Below are positions 38,452-44,444 of a stretch of 44,444 bases of DNA, piece after piece; within the stretch, counting starts at the first letter, position 1, and each line of letters begins with the position of its first letter. The notes under the pieces were generated by a model that worked only from the letters and a program-made list of their open reading frames with translations, searched no databases and was not told where the DNA came from. Both the position numbers and the translations under genes were made by a program. Origin of the DNA: a virus; IMG/VR virus record IMGVR_UViG_3300028025_004664, positions 1 through 44,444 of that record; one strand, 5' to 3'.

Positions 38452-40533
38452 ATGGAACTAATCGACTCAAAATCATTATTGGCCAAATTGATGGCCACAG
38501 AAAACCTAACGGTCGAACACCGTAATGTTCGTACAGCATCCTTTGATGTTAAGAACCGTATTTTGGTTATTCCCACACTAGATAAAAACTTATCGGTAGC
38601 TTTGTATGACCTTTTTACTGGTCATGAAGTTGGCCATGCTCTCTACACTCCGATGGACGGAATGATTGAAGCGAAGAAACAAAAAATTAATATGAATGTT
38701 GCCAATGTGGTTGAAGATTGCCGTATTGAACGCAAAATCAAATACAAATATCCAGGTTTGAAATTACCTTTCCTTAAAGCATACCAAGAGTTGCTTGAAA
38801 AAGATTTCTTTGGTACTAGAGGCAAAAACCTAAATCTCTTAAATTTCTTAGACCGCCTAAACCTTTATACAAAAGGCGGCGTATCTTTGGGTATTAAATT
38901 TAATGAGATTGAACGTAGTTTGGTTAATGATGTTGAAAAAACAGAAACCTATGATGATGTTATTGAAGTTTCCAAACGTATCGTTGAATACATGGAACAG
39001 GAAATGGAAGAACAAAAGTCCAAAGAAAAACTACAACCACAAGAAGATGATGAAGATGATTTTGGTGAAGATTTTGATGGTGATTTAAATTATGATCCAC
39101 CAAAAGAATCAGGTTCATCTGATGATGATAATACCGAAGATTCAGACTCCAATGAAGATTTTGATGAATCAGGTGATTTGGCGAATGAAGATGACTATGA
39201 AGATTCTAAAACCAATTCAGAAATCCGTTCTTTCACTGATGAAGCATTCCGTGAAAATGAAAGCCGACTGTTTGATTTTGGCGAAGATTATTTGTATTCT
39301 AATGTTCCTAAAATGGAAGTTGAAAAAGTAATCTATGAATACAAACCTCTATGGAACCGATACAAAGAAGAAGGTCTTTCAGTGCAAACTGATGTTTACC
39401 TAAAACTCCGCCGTGAATCAAACAAAGTTGTTTCTTACCTTGTCAAAGAATTTGAAATGCGTAAGAACGCTGACCAATTGAAACGAGCCACTACTGCAAA
39501 GACTGGTGACTTGGATATCAAGAAACTTTTCTCATATGGTTTCAGTGAAGATATCTTTAAGAAAGTTACAGTTGTTCCTGGTGGCAAATCACACGGCCTT
39601 GTGATGTTCTTAGATTGGTCTGGTTCAATGACCGAACACATTAGTAACACTATCAAACAATTACTTAACCTTACTTTATTTTGTAAGAAAGTAAATATTC
39701 CTTTTGAAGTGTATACGTTTGTTGACGATATTGATTCTGTACAGAATTATCGTCCTAAACCTAAAAAAGGTGATTTGGTCGCCAGACCCTTTGGTATCTG
39801 TAACATTCTTTCAAGCAGAATGTCAGCAGCAGAATTCACTTATGCCGCTTCTGCTCTTGTTTCTATGGCAGGCTGTGGTCCTAATGGTAGAAGAAGTAAA
39901 CAACCATATTGGATGTCTATGGCTGGAACTCCTTTGAATGAAGCAGTTATCGCCGCTATGGAAATTGTTCCGTACTTTCAGAAGAAATACAAATTGCAAA
40001 TTGTGAACACCGTGTTTCTGACTGATGGTGAAGGATCTCCAATTTCTGAAGTATATGAAGATAATTTTGGTAACACCAACTACAATGCAAGATACAACAA
40101 GAAACACCTTATCATTCGTGATCCAATCACTAAACATCAAGAGACAGTGAGAAGCAATGCACATTCATTTGGTCAAACAAGTGCCTTGATTCGTTTATTG
40201 AAGAAACGTACAAATTCCAATATTGTTGGATTCTATGTTCTGAAAACCAAAGACATTAATGGTTCTGCTGGCAATATGTTCTTTCCAGATTATTCTGAAA
40301 GATATAAAGTCAAAGAACAATTCTTAAAAGATAAATTCTTTGTGGTTCAAAACACTGGATTTGATGAGTATTATTTGCTCCGGTCAAACGGCCTAGATAC
40401 AGAAGATGATGTATCCTTTGAGGTTAAGGAAAATGCCACTAAGCGTGGTATCGTTTCCGCATTTACTAAGTATGCAGGTAACCGAATTAACAATCGTGTT
40501 ATCTTGAACCGTTTTATCAACATGATTACATAG
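38452..40533 (+). CDS. HExxH and VWA-domain protein (CobT-like)
   Basis: A 693-residue protein. The N-terminal domain has G-H58-E59-V-G-H62, a zinc-metalloprotease-type HExxH, with a downstream V-V-E-D-C-R-I-E-R helix that could supply the third ligand. Residues 185-265 are an extremely acidic linker rich in D and E. The C-terminal half holds a von Willebrand factor A domain with the MIDAS motif D388-W-S-G-S392. The layout resembles CobT, the VWA partner of the AAA+ protein CobS, and related phage proteins usually labelled peptidase or CobT-like. A MoxR/CobS-type AAA+ partner is not in this window. It has its own promoter. The combination suggests an ATPase-driven metal chelatase or remodelling complex; substrate unknown. 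Confidence 0.85.
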   Translation: MELIDSKSLLAKLMATENLTVEHRNVRTASFDVKNRILVIPTLDKNLSVALYDLFTGHEVGHALYTPMDGMIEAKKQKINMNVANVVEDCRIERKIKYKYPGLKLPFLKAYQELLEKDFFGTRGKNLNLLNFLDRLNLYTKGGVSLGIKFNEIERSLVNDVEKTETYDDVIEVSKRIVEYMEQEMEEQKSKEKLQPQEDDEDDFGEDFDGDLNYDPPKESGSSDDDNTEDSDSNEDFDESGDLANEDDYEDSKTNSEIRSFTDEAFRENESRLFDFGEDYLYSNVPKMEVEKVIYEYKPLWNRYKEEGLSVQTDVYLKLRRESNKVVSYLVKEFEMRKNADQLKRATTAKTGDLDIKKLFSYGFSEDIFKKVTVVPGGKSHGLVMFLDWSGSMTEHISNTIKQLLNLTLFCKKVNIPFEVYTFVDDIDSVQNYRPKPKKGDLVARPFGICNILSSRMSAAEFTYAASALVSMAGCGPNGRRSKQPYWMSMAGTPLNEAVIAAMEIVPYFQKKYKLQIVNTVFLTDGEGSPISEVYEDNFGNTNYNARYNKKHLIIRDPITKHQETVRSNAHSFGQTSALIRLLKKRTNSNIVGFYVLKTKDINGSAGNMFFPDYSERYKVKEQFLKDKFFVVQNTGFDEYYLLRSNGLDTEDDVSFEVKENATKRGIVSAFTKYAGNRINNRVILNRFINMIT

Positions 40534-40541
40534 GAGAGCAA

Positions 40542-40775
40542 ATGAGCAACATATATTCAGAGTATGTTAACTTAAACAAAAAAGCTACAGTAAGTAAAAT
40601 GCAAAACATAGGATATGATCCTATGTTTCAAAAATGGGAAGTTAGTTTATTCATTGATGGTCGGATGATGCAAAAAATCACCACACACAGTGAAGAAAAG
40701 GCTGAACAAGTTGCTGAAGATTTTGTACAGAATGAGAATGGTGGTGCTTCATCACTGTTGAGTGAATATGTCTAA
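40542..40775 (+). CDS. Hypothetical protein
   Basis: A 77-residue soluble protein with a good GGAGAG ribosome binding site. It shows a beta hairpin-like centre (K-W-E-V-S-L-F-I-D-G-R-M-M-Q-K) and a C-terminal helix. It overlaps the next gene by eight bases. The next protein has a similar plan (short strand pair, then E-A-A-L-K-I-A helix), so the two may be distant paralogues. Confidence 0.65.
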   Translation: MSNIYSEYVNLNKKATVSKMQNIGYDPMFQKWEVSLFIDGRMMQKITTHSEEKAEQVAEDFVQNENGGASSLLSEYV

Positions 40776-41019
40776 GAAGGACAAAGATTATCAAGCCGCA
40801 AAAGATGTAGTTGATGACCTTTTGGACAGATGCAGAAATGTAAGAGAGTATAAAATCTCTTGTTACTTAGACGAAGCTTGGATTCCCTCAGGTTCAATGC
40901 CTTTTGATATTATTATCAGAAATGGTGTTGTGACCTGTAGGGTTTTTGCGGAGAGTAAATTGGAGGCAGCATTAAAAATTGCCAACGAATTACCTGTTAT
41001 TATGTTTATTGATGATTGA
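40768..41019 (+). CDS. Hypothetical protein
   Basis: An 83-residue protein with an ATG at 40768; an in-frame GTG at 40762 is an alternative. A charged N-terminal helix (Y-Q-A-A-K-D-V-V-D-D-L-L-D) is followed by alternating strands and a helix. The stop codon is two bases before the ATG of the MazG-like gene. No family recognised. Confidence 0.62.
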   Translation: MSKKDKDYQAAKDVVDDLLDRCRNVREYKISCYLDEAWIPSGSMPFDIIIRNGVVTCRVFAESKLEAALKIANELPVIMFIDD

Positions 41020-41021
41020 TT

Positions 41022-41297
41022 ATGGATAAAAAAACTAAAGAAATTTTTTGTATTACACAGGAAGAATGTGCTGAGGTAACTCAAGCCATTTCTAAAGTGT
41101 TTAGGTTTGGATTTGATTCAGTACATCCTGTTACTAATAAAAGTAATATGGAAAGTTTAGAAGAAGAAGTCGGAGACCTCCTTGCAATGATTGACATTAT
41201 GGTGGAAAAGTGTATAATCTCTGATTCTAATATCAATGCAGCTAGAATTGCAAAGAAAGAAAAATTGAAAATTTGGTCCAGCATTTACAATGACTGA
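41022..41297 (+). CDS. MazG-like nucleotide pyrophosphohydrolase
   Basis: A 91-residue all-alpha NTP pyrophosphatase with E14-E15-x-x-E18 on the first helix and E48-x-x-x-D52 on the second (E-E-E-V-G-D-L-L-A-M). This is the minimal MazG active site. The ATG at 41022 is preferred over an in-frame TTG at 41016. It is the second enzyme of this fold in the window (the other is encoded at 30749), with a different tail, so the two probably differ in substrate. Confidence 0.82.
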   Translation: MDKKTKEIFCITQEECAEVTQAISKVFRFGFDSVHPVTNKSNMESLEEEVGDLLAMIDIMVEKCIISDSNINAARIAKKEKLKIWSSIYND

Positions 41298-41424
41298 TGA
41301 AGAAGCTTTAGCAATCTATGAGGACATGAAACGGATTTACGGACAAAACTTACCGGATCCTGACCATGAACCTATACGATTCAAATATTATTATACATTA
41401 TACAAAAAATATCATGTCAAGTAA
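41290..41424 (+). CDS. Small hypothetical protein
   Basis: A 44-residue gene overlapping the MazG-like gene by eight bases. It encodes an acidic helix (D-E-E-A-L-A-I-Y-E-D-M-K-R-I-Y) and a tyrosine/lysine-rich end. Overlap and codon use are like its neighbours, but there is no independent evidence of function. Confidence 0.55.
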   Translation: MTDEEALAIYEDMKRIYGQNLPDPDHEPIRFKYYYTLYKKYHVK

Positions 41425-41452
41425 GAATCCTAAGGACACTATATAAAGATAA

Positions 41453-41740
41453 ATGAACGAAAAACAAAAAACTATTTTGTTTGTTATGGGTACCTTGCTA
41501 TCTATTCCATTCACAGTATGGTTTATTGTATTCTTTCGTGATTTTCTCTACCTTTTCATTTTCATTATAACTTCATTATCTTGTATTATTATAACCGCAT
41601 ATGGTTTATACAAAGAAGTTCATGGGGAACTTAGCCATCGCCATTATGTACATGAATTGTTGTACCATGGTAAATCTAAAGAATATAAAAAACATTTGGA
41701 TTTTTACTTAGACTATTTTGGAATGAGTGAATATAAATGA
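41453..41740 (+). CDS. Small membrane protein
   Basis: A 95-residue protein with two membrane spans (about 7-25 and 31-52) and a charged C-terminal half rich in H, Y and K (S-H-R-H-Y-V-H-E-L-L). The start lies in a GATAAATGA sequence with no clear ribosome binding site apart from AAGG further upstream. It overlaps the following gene by four bases. Function unknown. Confidence 0.65.
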   Translation: MNEKQKTILFVMGTLLSIPFTVWFIVFFRDFLYLFIFIITSLSCIIITAYGLYKEVHGELSHRHYVHELLYHGKSKEYKKHLDFYLDYFGMSEYK

Positions 41741-42015
41741 AAAAACTACTATTACTTTTAATGTTTGCAATGCCTGCCTTTGCACAACAACAAATTGATA
41801 TGACAAAAAGATTGAAATGTTCAAGTACAGAATATGTATTTAAATTATTCAAAGAACAATTTGATGAGAAACCAGTTTGGCTTGGTAGAGATAAAGGTAC
41901 TGATACTTACATTACACTATTAGAGAACAAAGAAAAGGGTACCTGGTCATTAATACAATATGATGCCGATTTGGCATGTATCTTGGGTGCTGGAGAACAG
42001 GGAAGACCGAGTTAA
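41737..42015 (+). CDS. Secreted conserved phage protein
   Basis: A 92-residue protein with a signal peptide ending in P-A-F-A then Q-Q near residue 17. The mature protein has R-L-K-C-S, W-L-G-R-D and a conserved E-N-K-E-K-G-T-W-S-L-I-Q-Y-D-A-D-L-A-C-I-L-G segment (two cysteines, likely a disulphide). The last region recurs in periplasmic proteins of marine T4-like phages. It probably acts in the periplasm; function unknown. Confidence 0.72.
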   Translation: MKKLLLLLMFAMPAFAQQQIDMTKRLKCSSTEYVFKLFKEQFDEKPVWLGRDKGTDTYITLLENKEKGTWSLIQYDADLACILGAGEQGRPS

Positions 42016-42083
42016 TTGTGACAGGAATATTACGAAGTGTTCATTATTATAGATAATGGAGACACCACAATTAATATTCCAAA
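42013..42083 (+). promoter_or_regulatory. Leader of the PlcP-Agt operon with two mutually exclusive inverted repeats
   Basis: Two perfect inverted repeats share a right-hand region: TAATTGTG (42013-42020) with CACAATTA (42066-42073), and GGAATATTA (42024-42032) with TAATATTCC (42072-42080). The right arms overlap at 42072-42073 and end three bases before the ATG at 42084. No ribosome binding site lies at normal spacing; the nearest, GGAGA (42058-42062), is 21 bases away. Either a translational switch or paired protein-binding sites are possible. Confidence 0.45.
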
Positions 42084-42863
42084 ATGCAAAAAACATACCG
42101 CACCATATTCATTAGTGATGTACACCTTGGCACCAAAGACAGTCAAGCTGACAAACTCAATAATTTTCTAAAAAATAATACATGCGAATCCTTATATCTC
42201 GTTGGAGATATTATTGACGCATGGAGAATCAAACAAAACAAATGGCGTTGGAAACAATCACATACAAATGTGGTTCGCAGAATACTTGGCCATGCCAAAC
42301 GTGGAACTAAAGTCATCTACGTAGCAGGCAACCACGATGAATTCCTTAGACCTTTTATTCAATACAACATTGGGTTCGGTCTGATAGAAGTAGTCAATCA
42401 AACAGAACACGTAGGCGCAGATGGTAAACATTATCTGGTCACACATGGCGACCTATTTGATGGCATTACAAGACTAGCCCCTTGGCTAACACTACTAGGA
42501 GATAAAGCATATGATTTCATTCTTAGACTCAATCGTCAGTATAATTGGATTCGTCATCGTTTTGGTTTTGGGTACTTTAGCCTTAGCCAGTTCCTTAAAC
42601 AACGGGTCAAAAAAGCAGTAGATTTTATATTTCACTTTGAAAAGAATTTATCAGAATATTGTAAGAAACGTGGATTTGATGGTGTAATCTGTGGACATAT
42701 ACATCAAGCTGAGATTAAAGAAATAGATGGTGTTACATACATGAATGATGGTGATTGGGTGGAATCGTGTACCGCACTTGTAGAACACCATAATGGTAAA
42801 TGGGAAATTATAACTTGGACCAAGGAGAGTGATAATGACAAAGACGATATTGATAGTCACTGA
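42084..42863 (+). CDS. plcP: PlcP-like phospholipase C (LpxH-type metallophosphoesterase fold)
   Basis: A 259-residue calcineurin-type phosphoesterase. All metal sites are present: S-D12-V-H14-L-G, G41-D42-I-I-D45, G82-N83-H84-D85-E86, T-H121-G-D and G204-H205-I-H207. Family-specific stretches (Y-L-V-G-D-I-I-D-A-W-R, Y-L-V-T-H-G-D-L-F-D, L-G-D-K-A-Y-D-F, and the end N-D-G-D-W-V-E-S-C-T-A-L-V-E) match bacterial PlcP as I remember it, more than LpxH, which hydrolyses UDP-diacylglucosamine. PlcP removes the headgroup from PE and PG, yielding diacylglycerol, in phosphate-starved alphaproteobacteria including SAR11. The gene overlaps an Agt-like glycosyltransferase by 29 bases, exactly as in bacterial plcP-agt operons. 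PlcP versus LpxH specificity is inferred. Confidence 0.85.
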   Translation: MQKTYRTIFISDVHLGTKDSQADKLNNFLKNNTCESLYLVGDIIDAWRIKQNKWRWKQSHTNVVRRILGHAKRGTKVIYVAGNHDEFLRPFIQYNIGFGLIEVVNQTEHVGADGKHYLVTHGDLFDGITRLAPWLTLLGDKAYDFILRLNRQYNWIRHRFGFGYFSLSQFLKQRVKKAVDFIFHFEKNLSEYCKKRGFDGVICGHIHQAEIKEIDGVTYMNDGDWVESCTALVEHHNGKWEIITWTKESDNDKDDIDSH

Positions 42864-43830
42864 CAATTTACCGGAGCAGATAAATGGTGTCGTTACAACT
42901 TACAAGAATCTGGAAGCGCAGGCTGTTGCTGACGGTTATAATATTGTGTATCTTGACCCCTCTAGATTTCCCCATATTGATGCTCCTCGCTATCCGGAAG
43001 TTAAACTCTCTTGGGTTCGTAAGATTGGTAAGAAGATTAAAGAAATACAACCAGACCATATTCACATCGCAACAGAAGGTCCAGTGGGGCTTGCTTGCCG
43101 TGTGTGGTGTGACCGTAAGAATCTTACTTACAATACCGCTTATCATACTAAGTTTCCCGAAGGCATAAAGAAGTTACTTGGTGTACCTGAGTTTATCACA
43201 TGGGCTTATGTCCGTTGGTTTCATAAACATTCTGGTAAAGTACTCACTACAACAGAAACGATGGTCAATGAACTAAGAGACCACGGGTTCGATGGTAATG
43301 TCATTCCATGGACCAGAGGTGTTGACCGTGATGTATTTTTTCCATTAGAAATTACTGTTGAGAAAAGTCCCGTACTTGTGTGTGTTAGCCGTGTCAGTAA
43401 AGAAAAGAACTTAGAAGATTTCTTTGAACTGGACTTTCCAGGTTCTCACAAGATTATGGTCGGTAACGGACCAATGTTAGAGACATACAAGAAAAAATAT
43501 CCAGATGTAGAATTTGTTGGTTTTAAAACTGGTTCGGCTTTGGCTGACTATTATAGAATGGCTGATGTATTTGTATTCCCGTCCCGTTGGGAAACATTTG
43601 GTATCGTTATGATTGAGGCAATGGCATGTGGTACTCCTGTTGCTGCCTACCCAGCACCAGGTCCTATGGATGTTATCCGAGAAGGTTCTACCGGATTTAT
43701 GGAAAAAGACCTAAGTACAGCAGTATACCGCTGCTTAGCTCTTGACAGAGACAAGGTACTAGAGTATAGTATGGAATGGAGTTGGGAACATTGTTGGAAG
43801 ATATTTAAGGATAACTTAGTACCAGTATGA
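42835..43830 (+). CDS. agt: Agt-like GT4 glycosyltransferase (glycolipid synthase)
   Basis: A GT-B glycosyltransferase of about 331 residues. The N-terminal half has I-L-I-V-T-D-N-L-P-E-Q-I-N-G-V-V-T-T, H-I-H-I-A-T-E-G-P-V-G, Y-H-T-K-F-P-E and R-W-F-H, matching the Agt/SQD2-like family that glycosylates diacylglycerol. The C-terminal half has V-C-V-S-R-V-S-K-E-K-N and the E-x7-E donor motif W-E253-T-F-G-I-V-M-I-E261. The ATG at 42835 is chosen because AAGGAG (42822-42827) precedes it; a GTG at 42829 is in frame. The start lies inside the PlcP-like gene, so translation is coupled. In bacteria Agt converts the diacylglycerol made by PlcP into mono-glycosyl lipids that replace phospholipids. Confidence 0.86.
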   Translation: MTKTILIVTDNLPEQINGVVTTYKNLEAQAVADGYNIVYLDPSRFPHIDAPRYPEVKLSWVRKIGKKIKEIQPDHIHIATEGPVGLACRVWCDRKNLTYNTAYHTKFPEGIKKLLGVPEFITWAYVRWFHKHSGKVLTTTETMVNELRDHGFDGNVIPWTRGVDRDVFFPLEITVEKSPVLVCVSRVSKEKNLEDFFELDFPGSHKIMVGNGPMLETYKKKYPDVEFVGFKTGSALADYYRMADVFVFPSRWETFGIVMIEAMACGTPVAAYPAPGPMDVIREGSTGFMEKDLSTAVYRCLALDRDKVLEYSMEWSWEHCWKIFKDNLVPV

Positions 43831-44444
43831 AGCCAAAGATAGCATTATTTCTACACCAGCCAAAGTGTTCAGTACAATCTGGTAATGGTATAATGCAATC
43901 CCTTTCCCAATATTATGACTTTAAGATATTCACTAAACATAAAGTGGAAGATGATTTCTTTGACGATATCCAAATCACTGCGTTCCCCGGAGGCATTGGC
44001 GATTCCGAATCCTTCAAGTTCCTATTCCGAGAAAACGGAGACACCATAAAACAATTTGTGCGCCGAGGTGGTAAGTATCTCGGTATCTGCATGGGCGGCT
44101 ATTGGGCTGCCAATCACTACTTTGACTTACTTGATGGTATTGAAGCACACCAATACATCACACGTCCCAATACAGACACCAGACGACCTCATGCCAAGAA
44201 CCAACGAGTCCTGTGGTCTGGCGAAGAGCAGAGAATGTTCTTCTACGATGGTCCCGCATTTACTGGTCCTGGTCTTGCTAGGTCAGAGATAATTTCCTTA
44301 TACCCCAATGGCGACCCAATGGCTCTTATACAGGACAATATAGGAGTTATCGGCTGTCATCTAGAAAGTACACCACACTGGTATAATACATACTCATGGA
44401 TGAAGCCTCACTATCATAATGGGAAAGGGATTGCATTATACCAT
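43827..44444 (+). CDS. Class I glutamine-amidotransferase-like protein (BPL_N type), cut by window end
   Basis: At least 206 codons, open to the end of the window. It begins in an ATGA overlap with the GT4 gene, so it belongs to the same operon. The sequence F-P-G-G-I-G, then R-G-G-K-Y-L-G-I-C88-M-G-G-Y-W places a nucleophilic cysteine in an elbow as in class I glutamine amidotransferases and the N-terminal domain of biotin-protein ligases. V-I-G-C-H-L-E-S and H-W near the end may supply the histidine. The downstream domain, if any, is outside the window. Its link to lipid metabolism is only positional. Confidence 0.78.
   Translation, partial: MKPKIALFLHQPKCSVQSGNGIMQSLSQYYDFKIFTKHKVEDDFFDDIQITAFPGGIGDSESFKFLFRENGDTIKQFVRRGGKYLGICMGGYWAANHYFDLLDGIEAHQYITRPNTDTRRPHAKNQRVLWSGEEQRMFFYDGPAFTGPGLARSEIISLYPNGDPMALIQDNIGVIGCHLESTPHWYNTYSWMKPHYHNGKGIALYH

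Noticed and set aside
39092-39331. A Met/Lys-rich + frame in the VWA protein gene
   Set aside because: It is the shifted reading of the acidic GAT/GAA-rich linker and has no start signal.
41447-41454. GATAAATG resembling the late promoter octamer
   Set aside because: It includes the ATG of the membrane protein at 41453, so a start from it would lie downstream of the start codon, and the eighth base differs.
42056-42115. A 19-codon leader open frame overlapping the plcP-like start
   Set aside because: It has no ribosome binding site and no special codon content, so I do not call a leader peptide, although the region is unusual.
44056-44292. A 78-codon + frame inside the amidotransferase-like gene
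   Set aside because: The frame from 43827 is open to the window end and carries the clear G-I-C-M-G-G-Y-W motif, so the shorter frame is a shadow.
1-44444. CRISPR array, insertion sequence, integrase or attachment site
   Set aside because: No regularly spaced repeats, transposase or integrase motifs, or tRNA-end duplications were seen; the phage appears lytic from this window.

Overview
The window is a continuous stretch of a T4-like (Straboviridae-related) myovirus genome of the type found in marine and other aquatic bacteria. Evidence: a T4-type replication and recombination set (family B DNA polymerase gp43, UvsX, gp41 helicase, gp61 primase, RNase H), a class Ia ribonucleotide reductase with ThyX, T4-like late-promoter octamers (NATAAATA), and a Gram-negative lysis set with two-component spanins. 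All 68 genes I call are on the + strand, tightly packed, with many ATGA or TAATG overlaps. The sequence is AT-rich. Gene content resembles phages of Pelagibacter, cyanobacteria and low-GC Proteobacteria, but the host cannot be fixed from this window alone.

Layout. (1) 1-7805: replication block led by a consensus sigma-70 promoter: small beta-rich protein, gp43, coiled-coil membrane protein, UvsX, small protein, gp41, and a protein resembling DruA/DUF4338. (2) 7830-8851: two conserved phage genes behind a late-promoter motif. (3) 8854-15439: an accessory surface-glycan cassette: GT2-like and other glycosyltransferase-like proteins (three are probably tandem paralogues), a methyltransferase, an APH/choline-kinase-like kinase and a nucleotidyltransferase-HAD fusion. 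(4) 15550-25730: a late block starting at a perfect TATAAATA motif. Seven of its products share an N-terminal decapeptide resembling the T4 capsid-targeting sequence of internal head proteins. They include a ligase-fold protein, a PD-(D/E)XK-like protein and an NMN-adenylyltransferase-like/P-loop fusion. The block also holds an HNH endonuclease between short direct repeats and a repeat-containing virion protein followed by a strong terminator. (5) 25733-29020: lysis and envelope block (i-spanin, o-spanin, GH19 endolysin, holin candidate, lipoprotein and small membrane proteins).

(6) 29093-36864: second replication and nucleotide block (primase, ThyX, MazG-like, NrdA, thioredoxin, NrdB, methyltransferase, zinc ribbon, GIY-YIG, RNase H). 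The primase promoter sits in a 10-bp-arm palindrome. (7) 36864-42015: small conserved phage proteins plus a large protein with an HExxH motif and a VWA domain (CobT-like). (8) 42084-44444: a tightly overlapping operon of a metallophosphoesterase and a GT4 glycosyltransferase that match the PlcP and Agt families of bacterial phospholipid-to-glycolipid remodelling, then a glutamine-amidotransferase-like gene cut by the window end.

The two most interesting systems are the putative PlcP-Agt lipid-remodelling pair (a possible way for the phage to release phosphate from host membranes) and the set of predicted capsid-targeted, probably injected proteins carrying a shared signal with a prohead-protease site. 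Functions are inferred from motifs and remembered family patterns; no database search was run.
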